This document shows positions 44,638 to 53,632 of a stretch of DNA of 64,000 nucleotides, piece after piece. The DNA comes from Chitinophaga caseinilytica (GTDB lineage: Bacteria; Bacteroidota; Bacteroidia; Chitinophagales; Chitinophagaceae). Positions within the stretch are counted from its first letter, which is position 1, and each line of letters begins with the position of its first letter. The stretch lies in contig NZ_CP150096.1 in assembly GCF_038396765.1 (NCBI RefSeq), forward strand, positions 6,059,001 through 6,123,000, written 5' to 3'. The position numbers and the translations under genes were made by a program. The notes beneath the pieces are model-generated. The model did no database searches, was not told the DNA's origin, and saw nothing but the letters and a program-made list of their open reading frames with translations.

Positions 44638-44658
44638 CCAACTTAAGAGACTAGACAG

Positions 44659-45375
44659 ATGTACTGTATGAAGCAGATGGTTAGATGCCTGATCGTGTTG
44701 ATGTTCGTTACGGGAGCCTTTTCCGCCGCCAGGGCGCAGGAAGCCGTTCCGCCTGTATTGCCTGAATTTTCGGCCCTTATCAAAACAGGGAAGATCCAGC
44801 TGGACTGGATTTCCGGTTTCCCTAACGCCGTGCAGATCGGCGTGCAGCGGTCGTTGGACAGTGTGCTGAACTTCACCACCATCGGCTATGCCACCAATCC
44901 CACCTCCCAACGCAACGCGTATCTCGACAACAAGCCCCTTCCCGGGAAGAACTATTACCGCCTTTTCATTCTTTTCAAGAACAACACCTACCTCCATTCC
45001 AAGGTGGTGCTGGCCACAACGGATTCCACCATTGCGGCAGATACCAAGCTCGGCGCGTCAGACATCCCGACGATGACTACTACGAATGCGGAAGGAGAAA
45101 AACAGGTAATTCCCTGGAAGCCATCCAATTACATATACACCACGGCAGATGGCAACGTGAATATCAAGTTGCCGATGGCTTTGCAGAAAAAATATTCGGT
45201 GAAATTTTACGAAGCAACAGGACAGTTCCTGTTTGAAGTGGAACATGTGGCCGAGCCATTCCTCATCCTGGAAAAGGCGATTTTCATGCACGCCGGCTGG
45301 TTTGATTTCGAAGTATTCGAAAACGGCAAACTGCTGGAAAAATGGAACCTCTACATTCCGCTGAGCTACCGCTAA
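44659..45375 (+). CDS. secreted protein of unknown function
   Basis: A 238-residue protein with a signal peptide ending near SAARAQ (residue 27). ATGs at 44659 and 44668 are both possible starts. The mature part looks beta-rich: a fibronectin-III-like stretch (IQLDWISGFPNAVQIGVQRS, YYRLFILFKNNTYLHSKVV) and a C-terminal stretch with SVKFYEATGQFLFEVEHVAE. It may be an extracellular or envelope protein. I do not recognise a family. Its stop overlaps that of the convergent lipB gene by 3 bases. Confidence 0.7.
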   Translation: MYCMKQMVRCLIVLMFVTGAFSAARAQEAVPPVLPEFSALIKTGKIQLDWISGFPNAVQIGVQRSLDSVLNFTTIGYATNPTSQRNAYLDNKPLPGKNYYRLFILFKNNTYLHSKVVLATTDSTIAADTKLGASDIPTMTTTNAEGEKQVIPWKPSNYIYTTADGNVNIKLPMALQKKYSVKFYEATGQFLFEVEHVAEPFLILEKAIFMHAGWFDFEVFENGKLLEKWNLYIPLSYR

Positions 45376-46109
45376 CGACCGTTTTCAGCCGCAAATAAAG
45401 CGCCTTCCACCATTTCCGCGCCGAAGATATCGGCGAAATGGTGCACGATCCGGGCCCGCACTTCCTCCACCGGCAGTGTGCGCCCGGTTTCTTTTTGCAT
45501 GGAAGTGACGGATTTGTCCTGTATCCCGCAGGGAATGATATTATTGAAGTAGGAAAGATCGGTGTTGACGTTGAGGGCGAAGCCGTGCATGGTGACCCAC
45601 CGGCTGCAGCGCACGCCCATGGCGCAGATCTTGCGGGCGCGCCCCGGCACGCCGGGCTCCAGCCAAACGCCGGTTTCCCCCGAAGACCGCTCCCCGGTCA
45701 GCCCGTAATCCCCGATAGTACGGATGATCACCTCTTCCAGGTTCCGGAGATACCGGCCAATATCCGCGTAAAACCGCTCCAGGTCGATGATCGGGTACCC
45801 CACGATCTGGTCTGCCCCGTGAAACGTAATATCTCCCCCACGGTTGGTCTGCACATACTGGATGCCTTTGGCCGCCAGCTCCTCGTCGCTCACCAGGAGG
45901 TTTTCCGGATGGCCGCTCTTGCCGAGCGTATACACCGGCGGATGTTCGCAAAACAGCAGGTGATGCCGGGTTTGCGGCACCGCGCCCTCCCCTTCCGCCC
46001 GGGCGGCCGCCTTGGCGTCGGTATTCTCTTTCAGAAGCTTTTCCTGCAAATCCCAGGCTTCCTGGTAAGGGATCCGCCCCAGGTCATTCACGATTATCTG
46101 CTGTTTCAT
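45372..46109 (-). CDS. lipB: lipoyl(octanoyl) transferase
   Basis: Transfers octanoate from acyl-carrier protein to lipoyl domains of oxo-acid dehydrogenases and the glycine cleavage H protein. The start chosen is MKQQIIVNDLGRIPYQEAWD at 46109 (245 residues); the upstream extension has no ATG. Motifs are LLFCEHPPVYTLGKSGH, TNRGGDITFHGADQIVGYPI and the catalytic Cys in NIIPCGIQDKSVTSM. It has a divergent promoter with the pseudouridine synthase gene. Confidence 0.93.
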   Translation of the reverse strand: MKQQIIVNDLGRIPYQEAWDLQEKLLKENTDAKAAARAEGEGAVPQTRHHLLFCEHPPVYTLGKSGHPENLLVSDEELAAKGIQYVQTNRGGDITFHGADQIVGYPIIDLERFYADIGRYLRNLEEVIIRTIGDYGLTGERSSGETGVWLEPGVPGRARKICAMGVRCSRWVTMHGFALNVNTDLSYFNNIIPCGIQDKSVTSMQKETGRTLPVEEVRARIVHHFADIFGAEMVEGALFAAENGR

Positions 46110-46114
46110 CGCCT

Positions 46115-46140
46115 GCAAAGATAACTTAAAGTATCTTTGC
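46115..46140. promoter_or_regulatory. divergent promoter with mirrored -7 boxes (lipB / rluD-like)
   Basis: GCAAAGATA and TATCTTTGC are exact inverted copies 8 bases apart. Each is a perfect TAnnTTTG box: TATCTTTG on the minus strand (46123-46116), 6 bases before the lipB ATG, and on the plus strand (46132-46139), 14 bases before the rluD-like ATG. This predicts leaderless or nearly leaderless mRNAs. Confidence 0.6.
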
Positions 46141-46153
46141 AAAAATTTTAGCG

Positions 46154-47218
46154 ATGACCGATCAACTGCCGGAACTGGAAGATGAACTGGAAAACGGGGA
46201 TGGAAGCGAGGAAATATACGAACGCGTGAACCTTGTCGTAGACAAAGGACAGGAACCCCTGCGTATCGACAAATTCATCCAGGCCCGTATCGAAGGCGCC
46301 ACCCGCAACAAGGTGCAGCAGTCCATCGAAAAAGGCATGGTCCTCGTCAACGATAAACCCGTAAAGGCCAATTATAAGGTCCGCCCGCTGGACCGGCTCA
46401 TCGTCTATTCCACCAAAAATCCCGAATCCACCGAAATAAAACCCGAAAACATCCCGCTCGATATCGTGTATGAAGACGACGACGTGATGATCGTGAATAA
46501 ACCCGCCGGCATGGTGGTGCACCCGGGATGCGGCAATTACACCGGCACCCTGGTCAACGCCCTGGCCTGGTACCTCGGCGACGAAAACGACCGTTCCGCC
46601 ACCGAGCCCGAAATCCCGCGGTTCGGACTGGTACACCGGATCGATAAAAACACGAGCGGGCTGCTGGTGGTCGCCAAGTCCGACAAAGCCATGAGCGACC
46701 TCGCCAAGCAGTTCTTCGACCATACCGTGGAGCGCCGCTACATCGCCCTCGTCTGGGGCGATTTCGAGGAAGACGCGGGCACCGTGGTCGCTCACGTAGG
46801 CCGCCACCAACGGTTCCGCAAGATCATGGACGCCTATCCCGACGGCGAATATGGTAAGGAAGCCATCACGCATTACGAAGTGCTGGAGCGCTTCAATTAC
46901 GTATCCATGATCGCCTGCAAACTGGAAACCGGCCGCACCCACCAGATCAGGGTGCACATGCAGCATATCGGCCATTCCCTCTTCAACGACGATACCTACG
47001 GCGGTGACCGCATCGTGAAAGGAACGGTTTTCGCGAAGTACAAGCAGTTCGTGGATAATTGTTTCGAGATCATGCCCCGCCACGCGCTGCACGCGCAAAC
47101 GCTGGGGTTCACCCATCCGCGCACGCGCAAGCACATGCAGTTCGAATCACCGTTGCCGCCGGATTTCACGGGCGTGCTGGAGAAATGGAGAAGATACCGC
47201 AGGAACGGGGACGATTGA
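46154..47218 (+). CDS. RluA/RluD-family pseudouridine synthase
   Basis: Isomerises uridines in 23S rRNA (RluD type), modified during ribosome assembly. 354 residues: an N-terminal S4 RNA-binding domain (LRIDKFIQARIEGATRNKVQ, SIEKGMVLVNDKPVKANYKV) and a catalytic domain with MIVNKPAGMVVHPGCGNYTG and RFGLVHRIDKNTSGLLVVAK, whose Asp is the catalytic residue; TGRTHQIRVHMQHIGHSLFN follows. The exact target uridines cannot be read. Confidence 0.93.
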   Translation: MTDQLPELEDELENGDGSEEIYERVNLVVDKGQEPLRIDKFIQARIEGATRNKVQQSIEKGMVLVNDKPVKANYKVRPLDRLIVYSTKNPESTEIKPENIPLDIVYEDDDVMIVNKPAGMVVHPGCGNYTGTLVNALAWYLGDENDRSATEPEIPRFGLVHRIDKNTSGLLVVAKSDKAMSDLAKQFFDHTVERRYIALVWGDFEEDAGTVVAHVGRHQRFRKIMDAYPDGEYGKEAITHYEVLERFNYVSMIACKLETGRTHQIRVHMQHIGHSLFNDDTYGGDRIVKGTVFAKYKQFVDNCFEIMPRHALHAQTLGFTHPRTRKHMQFESPLPPDFTGVLEKWRRYRRNGDD

Positions 47219-47240
47219 TCCGCAGATATAAGATTTTTGA

Positions 47241-47280
47241 AACGAAAAGTCCGTTGCAGTGGTGCAACGGACTTTTCGTT
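47241..47280. terminator. strong bidirectional terminator after the pseudouridine synthase gene
   Basis: AACGAAAAGTCCGTTGCA and its exact complement form an 18-bp stem with tetraloop GTGG, followed by TTTTATA. Confidence 0.88.
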
Positions 47281-47434
47281 TTATACGGGCCTGCATCCGT
47301 CCGCACATGAGAATAACCGGTCCGTTTTCCACTTTCCGGGCATTCCCGGCTTTGTCTCAAATTGCCCCTCAAATTGGCTAATACGCACAGGTTGGTTGCC
47401 GGTTGATTTCGGTAAGTTCGATAAAACTTTCATT

Positions 47435-48237
47435 ATGTTGTTAGCTGGAAAAACCGCGGTGGTGTACGGTGCGGGCGGATCGCTCGGAGGTGCCGTTGCT
47501 GCTGCTTTTGCGAAAGAAGGTGCATTCGTGCATTTGACGGGCCGTAACCTGGATTCGGTGGAACGGACGGCCGATGTTATCCGGAAATCGGGCAGCCGCT
47601 GTCATACCGCTGTGGTAGACGCGCTGGATGCGGGCGCCGTTGCCCGGCACCTCGAAGAAACGGGGCGGGTCGATATTTCCTTTAATGCCGTTGGGTGGGA
47701 AGACCGGCAGGATCAGCCGCTCGCGGAGATGGCCCCGGAAGACTTCCTGCGGCCGGTGCTCCGCGCGATGGAAACGGAATTCCTGACCTGCACGGCGGCG
47801 GCGCGCGCGATGATGAAGCAGCGATCGGGCGTGATATTAACGTTGACGGCTACACCGGGTGGGATCGGATATCCGCATGTGGGGGCTTCGGGCCGGCGTG
47901 TTGCGCGGTGGAAAGCCTGACGCGCAACCTCGCTTCGGAACTGGGGCCATATGGCGTGCGTGTGGTGAACATCCGTTCCGGCGGCTCGCCAGACTCGCGC
48001 GTGTTCCGGGAGGCGCTGGAGAATGGAGGGGATGTAGTGGCGGGGTTCGTACAAAAAATCGAGGCAGACACCATGTTGAAGAAAATGCCCCTGATGGAAG
48101 ATATCGCCCAGGCCGCGGTGTTCCTCGCGTCCGACAACGCCAGCAAAATCACCGGCGTTACGCTCGACGTCACCTGCGGTACCACGGCTGCGTTGAATTA
48201 CGCGATCCCGAAGATCCCGTTCCTACAAAATGCATAA
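47435..48237 (+). pseudogene. atypical short-chain dehydrogenase/reductase; frameshifted
   Basis: The start chosen is MLLAGKTAVVYGAGGSLGGA, with the Rossmann glycine motif at residues 11-18. Then come VDISFNAVGWEDRQDQPLAE and SGVILTLTATPGGIGYPHVG. The frame is lost at the G5 run 47881-47885; one extra G gives HVGGFGPACCAVESLTRNLA and the rest of the fold (VRVVNIRSGGSPDS, ITGVTLDVTCGTTA). The restored length is about 267 residues. At the usual Tyr-x-x-x-Lys site the sequence is Phe-Gly-Pro-Ala-Cys, so classical SDR catalysis is doubtful. Substrate unknown. Confidence 0.78.
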
Positions 48238-48335
48238 TCCTCCATTCCTCATGCCCCCGCGCCTCACAGCCCGGGGGCTAAATATTTTATTAAAAACATT
48301 CTACATATCAGAAATTCCGCTAATTTAGCGGTGTC

Positions 48336-50024
48336 ATGGTTCCTATGTTCAACCGATCCGGGGTGCGCCTATTCGCCCTGATCATCTTATTTGTGGCCGT
48401 ATCTTTTTCCGCCGCCGCGCGGCCACGCCTCACTAACTTCACCTGGAACACCACCTGCCTCAACGACAGCGTCTCCTTCATCATTACCGACGATATCGCC
48501 GGCATCGATTCCGTGAAATGGTACTTCGTGAGCCCGCCCGTGAACCGGGAAGATTCCAGCAACCGCATCACCGGCGCAAAATACCGCTACACCACGCCCG
48601 GCACCTACTCCGTCACCCTCAAAACCTACCGCAATGGCGTGGAAGACGTGACGGTACAGCAGATCAACATCGTTGCCCCCCAGAACATCGACCTGGGGCC
48701 GCAGAACATCACCATCTGCGAAAACACCAACATCACCCTCACCGCCCCCTCCATCCCCGGCGCCACCTACACCTGGTATTACCTTGAAGACACGGTAGTG
48801 GGCACCAATACTTTCACCGCCACCGAAATCGGTACCTATCACGTAGCCATCAACGGTTGCCGCGAAATCGACTCCGTCAATCTCTTCATATCCCCCATTC
48901 CTACGTTCGACCTCGGACCAGACCGCATCCTCTGCACAGGGGAATTGTTCACCCTCGATGCCACGGCCCAAAATGCCACCTACGTCTGGAACACGGGAGA
49001 AACCTCCCCTACCGTGGTAGCTTCCGGCGCTGGCGGCACCTACCGCGTAACGGCCACGATAGACGGCTGCGGGGATTATACCGACGAGGTAAACATCACG
49101 TTCACCGGCCCGGCGTTCCCTTTCAGCCTCGGTAACGACACGCTCCTCTGCGCCGGGGAATCCGTTACGCTCGACGCCGCCCGGCCCGGCGCCACCGCCT
49201 GGGCATGGAACAACGGCTCCACCAGTCCGCGCGTTACCGTCCGCAGTAACGGCACCTACGCCGTGTTCGTCAACATCAATAACGTTTGCGCAGTCGTTGA
49301 TACCATCGAAGTGCGATATAGCCGCCTCCGCGATTTCAGCCTGGGGAACGATACCACGCTGTGCCGCGGCAACTTCCTCGTGCTGACGGCCGATCATGGG
49401 ACGGGTAATTACCTCTGGCAGGATGGCTCCGACCAGGCTACATACCACGTAGACTCCACCGGTTATTACAGCGTTCGCGTACAGATCGGGCGGTGCGTGG
49501 AAATGGATACCATCCGCGTTACCTTCCAGGATTCCCTACGGGTTTACCTGGGCGAAGATACCGTGATGTGCGCCGGGGAAACCCTGCTGCTAAGGCCCAT
49601 GAACGCCGGCATGCAATACAAATGGCAGGATAGCTCCTCCGTCAATACATTCCCCGTTACCCAACGCGGCTGGTATGCCGTGGTGGCGGAAAATGCGTGC
49701 AACCGGTCGGTGGATTCCATCCGCGTGAACTTCGCGCCATGCGACTGCCAGCTGTATTTCCCTACCGGTTTCTCCCCCAACGGCGATGGTTACAACGATT
49801 TCTTCCGGCCGCGCTTCCGGTGCAACATCGGTCAGTATCGACTGAGCATTTACAACCGCGTCGGCAATTTCATTTTCTTCACGTCAGACCCCACCGTGGG
49901 TTGGAACGGGATGCAGAACGGCAAAAACGCAGCCGTGGGCACCTATGTCTGGATGGTGGAATATGTCGATCTCGCCGCCGCGAAATTCTACCGGAAAACC
50001 GGCACGATCACTTTGGTACGATAA
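48336..50024 (+). CDS. repeat protein with gliding-motility/T9SS C-terminal domain (CHU_C)
   Basis: A 562-residue secreted protein with a signal peptide at the N-terminus. Residues about 30-110 look PKD/Ig-like (YRYTTPGTYSVTLKTYRNGV). Five modules of about 85 residues follow, each starting with an LG-x-D-x-x-x-C-x-G-E pattern (DLGPDRILCTGELFTLDA, SLGNDTLLCAGESVTLDA, YLGEDTVMCAGETLLLRP). The last 90 residues (LYFPTGFSPNGDGYNDFFRP to the C-terminus) form the CHU_C/type B sorting domain of type IX secretion substrates. It is probably a cell-surface adhesin or structural protein; ligand unknown. Confidence 0.9.
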   Translation: MVPMFNRSGVRLFALIILFVAVSFSAAARPRLTNFTWNTTCLNDSVSFIITDDIAGIDSVKWYFVSPPVNREDSSNRITGAKYRYTTPGTYSVTLKTYRNGVEDVTVQQINIVAPQNIDLGPQNITICENTNITLTAPSIPGATYTWYYLEDTVVGTNTFTATEIGTYHVAINGCREIDSVNLFISPIPTFDLGPDRILCTGELFTLDATAQNATYVWNTGETSPTVVASGAGGTYRVTATIDGCGDYTDEVNITFTGPAFPFSLGNDTLLCAGESVTLDAARPGATAWAWNNGSTSPRVTVRSNGTYAVFVNINNVCAVVDTIEVRYSRLRDFSLGNDTTLCRGNFLVLTADHGTGNYLWQDGSDQATYHVDSTGYYSVRVQIGRCVEMDTIRVTFQDSLRVYLGEDTVMCAGETLLLRPMNAGMQYKWQDSSSVNTFPVTQRGWYAVVAENACNRSVDSIRVNFAPCDCQLYFPTGFSPNGDGYNDFFRPRFRCNIGQYRLSIYNRVGNFIFFTSDPTVGWNGMQNGKNAAVGTYVWMVEYVDLAAAKFYRKTGTITLVR

Positions 50025-50040
50025 CATTCCCGATAAACGA

Positions 50041-50073
50041 AAATCCCCTCCAGGCCAGGCCTGGAGGGGATTT
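50041..50073. terminator. bidirectional terminator between convergent genes
   Basis: AAATCCCCTCCAGGCC and GGCCTGGAGGGGATTT form a perfect 16-bp stem with a one-base centre, followed by TTTT. Confidence 0.88.
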
Positions 50074-50094
50074 TTTTATGATTGGGCGATACCG

Positions 50095-51009
50095 TCAGTT
50101 CCTGAATTCGGAGAAACGCGCGGTGAACACGGCGGTCTCCCGTTTTTTGAAGGGAACGTTCCAGGTGCCGTCGTACGTGATGACGGCGGGCAGCAGGAGA
50201 TCATCGAGCTTAGTCATTTGCACGTTCATTTTTACGTTGAAATCGAAGATGAGGGTTTTGTACGACAGGGAATACCGGCGCCCTACGATTTCCATGGTTT
50301 CCTTGCTGAACCAGGTGATGAGCTCGTCGTACACGATTTCGGCGCGGTCGATGGAATTGAGGTTTTTCTTCATCACGGCCCCGAACACATAGCAATCCGT
50401 TCCCGCGAAGGTGCCCGACGTTACGCTGAAATCGTAATAGCGCATGAGGTTGCGGTCGAACACGGCTACTTTGCTGCCGACTACCGGCACGCCGGTGATG
50501 GGTTTGCCGGGGTTGAAGATGAGTTGTTTGAGTTGGGAGCGGTGACGGGCGAGGCTCCCTTTCGCCGGGCCGCTTTCGTCGCCGCAAACCGTTCCTTTCG
50601 TGAAGAAGAGGTTGGCGTAAAGTTCGGCGGTGTAATAATTGTAATCGCCTTTGCGGTCGTAGAAATTGCCGGTCGTTTTTTCGCTGATCACCTGCATGCT
50701 GCGGCAGCCGTTCTGCATGTGCTGCTGGGTGCGGGAAACGAGCGAGGCGATGGTTTTGCCGCCTTTTTTATCGGTGATGCGGATGTCGTTGTCGGCCGTA
50801 AACCCTACGATGCGGAGATTCTTGAAAGCGCGGTAAAACGTTGTGTCTTCCTCCACGCGGCGAATGAAACCATTTACGTCGAAGCCTATACGTTTGGCTT
50901 TCACGACGTGTTCGTCGAGATTGACGGTCATGCCTTTATATCGGGCGGTATCCTGTGCGGAAGCGGATATGGCGGGGATGACGAGTAGCGTCAGGATGAT
51001 TTTTCGCAT
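50095..51009 (-). CDS. secreted protein of unknown function
   Basis: A 304-residue protein with a signal peptide (MRKIILTLLVIPAISASAQ). The mature part (MTVNLDEHVVKAKRIGFDVN, YRAFKNLRIVGFTADNDIRI, RTQQHMQNGCRSMQVISEKT) looks like a beta-rich periplasmic or outer-membrane-associated protein found in Bacteroidota; I cannot name the family. It lies 57 bases after the anti-sigma gene on the same strand, so it could be part of that stress operon, though it is separated by AT-poor sequence without an obvious terminator. Confidence 0.7.
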   Translation of the reverse strand: MRKIILTLLVIPAISASAQDTARYKGMTVNLDEHVVKAKRIGFDVNGFIRRVEEDTTFYRAFKNLRIVGFTADNDIRITDKKGGKTIASLVSRTQQHMQNGCRSMQVISEKTTGNFYDRKGDYNYYTAELYANLFFTKGTVCGDESGPAKGSLARHRSQLKQLIFNPGKPITGVPVVGSKVAVFDRNLMRYYDFSVTSGTFAGTDCYVFGAVMKKNLNSIDRAEIVYDELITWFSKETMEIVGRRYSLSYKTLIFDFNVKMNVQMTKLDDLLLPAVITYDGTWNVPFKKRETAVFTARFSEFRN

Positions 51010-51066
51010 TGCTCAAATGTAAGAATTTCCGGTAAGGCACCTGCAAGAATCGGGCCTGCGGGGTTA

Positions 51067-51924
51067 TCAGCCGGCCACTTTGCCTGCGAGGTACATGGCG
51101 GTGAGGGTGGGCGTGGGCGATCCGCCTTTCTTTTCGAGGGTAACGGCGAACATCTGGGCGCCGGGAACGGCTTTCATTTTCTGGAAGCCGGTGGCGGCGC
51201 TGCCCATTTCGAACACGCCGGCGTCTACGGGTTTACCGTTGACGATGCTCCACAGTTGGTACTGCTGATCGGCGGCGGGCTCGGGGAGGTTATGAACGGT
51301 GAGGAGAACTTCCTGTGTTTTCTGGTTCCAGTAAACGGTGGCGAGCAGGCCGGGCCTGGTGGGCGTAACCGTGTACATGTTGACCGTTTTCATGTTGCGG
51401 ATAGTGGTGAGCATGGTCTGGCTTTCCTCCATCCGGGTTTGGAAGGTTTTGTTTTCGGCGAGCATGGTCTCCTTTTCGAGGACGATCGCTTCGTACTTCG
51501 CTTTCCATTCGTTCTGCTGGCCGGATTGCTGGAAGATGTAATATCCGCAACCGATGAGCCCGGCGATGGCGGCGGCGGCCACTACCCTCCATGCGGGATG
51601 CACGAGTTGCAGGGGCTTGCGCTCACGGGGAACTTCGGCCTCATAGGCGTATGCGGGCACGGGGCCTGCGGCCATGACGTCTACCATTTCGGCAGACTGG
51701 TCATTATTGATGAGGAGGAATAATTTATCTTTTTCAGTGGGCGGCGGCGGAACGCTCTGCATTTCGACATACCGTTCCATATCGAGCTGAACCGCGTCTA
51801 CGGCGGCTTTCAGCTCCGGCGACTGGGCCATGGCGCTGTGCAGGTCCCGAACCTCAGGGTCGGTGGCCAGCCCGGCGACGTAGCTTTCAATGATACCGGA
51901 TGATATGTAACGTTGAACGTCCAC
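51067..51924 (-). CDS. anti-sigma factor, RskA-like
   Basis: A 285-residue membrane protein. An N-terminal cytoplasmic helical domain (SGIIESYVAGLATDPEVRDL) would bind the sigma factor, one transmembrane segment lies near residues 110-132 (VVAAAAIAGLIGCGYYIF), then a coiled-coil linker and an RskA_C-type beta domain (TPTRPGLLATVYWNQKTQEV, QYQLWSIVNGKPVDAGVF). It follows the ECF sigma gene by 15 bases. No metal-binding HxxxCxxC is seen, so it is not a ZAS anti-sigma factor. Confidence 0.88.
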   Translation of the reverse strand: MDVQRYISSGIIESYVAGLATDPEVRDLHSAMAQSPELKAAVDAVQLDMERYVEMQSVPPPPTEKDKLFLLINNDQSAEMVDVMAAGPVPAYAYEAEVPRERKPLQLVHPAWRVVAAAAIAGLIGCGYYIFQQSGQQNEWKAKYEAIVLEKETMLAENKTFQTRMEESQTMLTTIRNMKTVNMYTVTPTRPGLLATVYWNQKTQEVLLTVHNLPEPAADQQYQLWSIVNGKPVDAGVFEMGSAATGFQKMKAVPGAQMFAVTLEKKGGSPTPTLTAMYLAGKVAG

Positions 51925-51939
51925 TTTGCTATTTACTGA

Positions 51940-52491
51940 TTACAACTGTTTTAAAATGTTGCGCAACTGGATAATGGCGTTGCGCATCCGTGTCTTCACC
52001 GTTCCCAATGGAATATCCAGCAACCTGGCGATTTCTTCCTGGGTGCACCCCTTGTAGTAGGCAAGATCAATAATCGTCCGCTGTTCTTTGCTCAGCTTTT
52101 CCAGCACCTTGGTGAGGCCAAGATGATCCACGGATGGATGAACTGCAAGCTGACTTGTTTGTAGATATACGTCATTCGTGAGTTCATGGATTTTTTGATC
52201 CAGCTTGTGGGCTTTGGAACGGAGTGTGTCTATGGCGGTATTGCGGGCTATATTGAGCATCCAGGTAAACAGACGCCCCTTCTCTGTGTCGTATTTTTCT
52301 ATCCCCCGCCAGATTTTTAAGAATACTTCCTGCAATACATCACTGGCAGCATTTTCATCATTGAGCACTTTCAGCACCACACCATACAGCGCAGGCGAAT
52401 AGTGATCGTACAGGTACCCGAATATCTGCTGGTCTCTCGCGCGGAGGCCTTGCACCAGTTCGATTTCGGTATATGTATTAGAGGTTCCCAA
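51940..52491 (-). CDS. ECF RNA polymerase sigma factor (SigK-like)
   Basis: 183 residues. Region 2 at about 25-95 (YLYDHYSPALYGVVLKVLND, ENAASDVLQEVFLKIWRGIE, KGRLFTWMLNIARNTAIDTL) and region 4 at about 125-180 (LSKEQRTIIDLAYYKGCTQE, EIARLLDIPLGTVKTRMRNA). The frame has no ATG near the start: a TAG precedes TTG at 52491, so TTG is the most likely start. It is co-transcribed with the RskA-like anti-sigma factor. Confidence 0.9.
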   Translation of the reverse strand: MGTSNTYTEIELVQGLRARDQQIFGYLYDHYSPALYGVVLKVLNDENAASDVLQEVFLKIWRGIEKYDTEKGRLFTWMLNIARNTAIDTLRSKAHKLDQKIHELTNDVYLQTSQLAVHPSVDHLGLTKVLEKLSKEQRTIIDLAYYKGCTQEEIARLLDIPLGTVKTRMRNAIIQLRNILKQL

Positions 52492-52590
52492 GTGTTGGAT
52501 TCGGAAATAGTGGCCCTAAAATAATAAAAATTATTACAATATCAATTAATCAGGCATAAATATATTTTTTAATGCCTTTTCTTGAAGGGA

Positions 52591-53169
52591 TTATTTGGGG
52601 AAGATCATCTTATAATCCACACGGATCTTTCCTTTGGAAATATCGTCGAGGCGGCTTTTGATGAGGCGCTTCTTCAGCGGTTTCAGGTAATCGATGAACA
52701 GTTTGCCCTCGATGTGGTCGTATTCATGGAAAATCACCCGGGCCGTTACGCCATGGAAGGTTTGCTCGTGCGGCTGGAAGTTTTCGTCTACATACCGCAG
52801 CGTCACTTTTTCGGGACGGTACACATCTTCCCGCACTTTCGGGATGCTGAGGCATCCTTCGTTATACGCCCAATCGTCGCCATCGGTATCAACGATGTGC
52901 GCGTTGATGAACACCTGCTTCACACCCTTATCACCCGGAAAATCGTTCTGCTCGTCTTCCTCCAGGTTATCGATGATCTGCTTGCTGTCGATCACGAACA
53001 GGCGGATCGGCTTGTTGATCTGCGGCGCAGCCAGGCCCACCCCGTTGGAGGCGTACATGGTTTCCCACATATTATCGATCAATTGCGGCAGATTCGGGTA
53101 ATCGGGCGTGATGTCCGGACAAACTTCCCGGAGCACGGCAGCTCCATAGGCTACGATTGGTAATATCAT
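52591..53169 (-). CDS. def: peptide deformylase
   Basis: Removes the formyl group from nascent proteins; a metalloenzyme. 192 residues with all three motifs: GVGLAAPQINKPIRLFVID, EGCLSIPKVREDVYRPEKV (metal Cys) and VIFHEYDHIEGKLFIDYL (HExxH). A consensus -7 element lies 27 bases upstream of the ATG. Confidence 0.96.
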   Translation of the reverse strand: MILPIVAYGAAVLREVCPDITPDYPNLPQLIDNMWETMYASNGVGLAAPQINKPIRLFVIDSKQIIDNLEEDEQNDFPGDKGVKQVFINAHIVDTDGDDWAYNEGCLSIPKVREDVYRPEKVTLRYVDENFQPHEQTFHGVTARVIFHEYDHIEGKLFIDYLKPLKKRLIKSRLDDISKGKIRVDYKMIFPK

Positions 53170-53195
53170 TGTTAATGCTAATCTGTTGGAAAATG

Positions 53196-53203
53196 CAAAT
53201 TTA
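53196..53203 (-). promoter_or_regulatory. candidate -7 element of def
   Basis: TAAATTTG on the minus strand matches TAnnTTTG and lies 26 bases before the def ATG. A -33 match was not found. Confidence 0.4.
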
Positions 53204-53215
53204 CGAAAATTCCGG

Positions 53216-53629
53216 TCATCCGTTGAACTGAAGGTATTCCTGCAGCAGGATCGTGGCGCTGATCTCGTCTACAAGTCCCTTCTGCTGGCGGTCTTTCTTC
53301 TTCAACCCGCTGTCCAGCATACTCTGGAAAGCCATTTTGGAAGTGAATCGCTCATCCATCTGCTTAAGAGGCATTTCCGGGAAGTGCTTTTTCAGGATGC
53401 GGATGCACTCCTGCACCAGGGCCGTCGCGTCTGTCGCGGAACCGTCCAGGTTGCGGGGCATACCGATGATGATCAGCTCCACCGCTTCCCCAGCGAAATA
53501 CTTCTTTAAATAAGGAATCAGCTCATGCGAAGGCACCATCCCCAACCCGGTGGCGATCATCTTCAAAGGGTCGGTCACCGCCAGTCCCGTACGTTTCTTG
53601 CCATAATCGATGGCCATTATTCTCGGCAT
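53216..53629 (-). CDS. ruvX: RuvX/YqgF-family putative pre-16S rRNA nuclease
   Basis: 137 residues, the usual family length. RNase H-like fold: N-terminal IMAIDYGKKRTGLAVTDPLK contains the catalytic Asp, then VELIIIGMPRNLDGSATDAT and LKQMDERFTSKMAFQSMLDS, and a C-terminal DEISATILLQEYL. Involved in pre-16S rRNA 5'-end processing (YqgF); older annotation as Holliday junction resolvase is less supported. It lies 3 bases after the UbiA-like gene, so both are co-transcribed. Confidence 0.93.
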   Translation of the reverse strand: MPRIMAIDYGKKRTGLAVTDPLKMIATGLGMVPSHELIPYLKKYFAGEAVELIIIGMPRNLDGSATDATALVQECIRILKKHFPEMPLKQMDERFTSKMAFQSMLDSGLKKKDRQQKGLVDEISATILLQEYLQFNG

Positions 53630-53632
53630 TCG

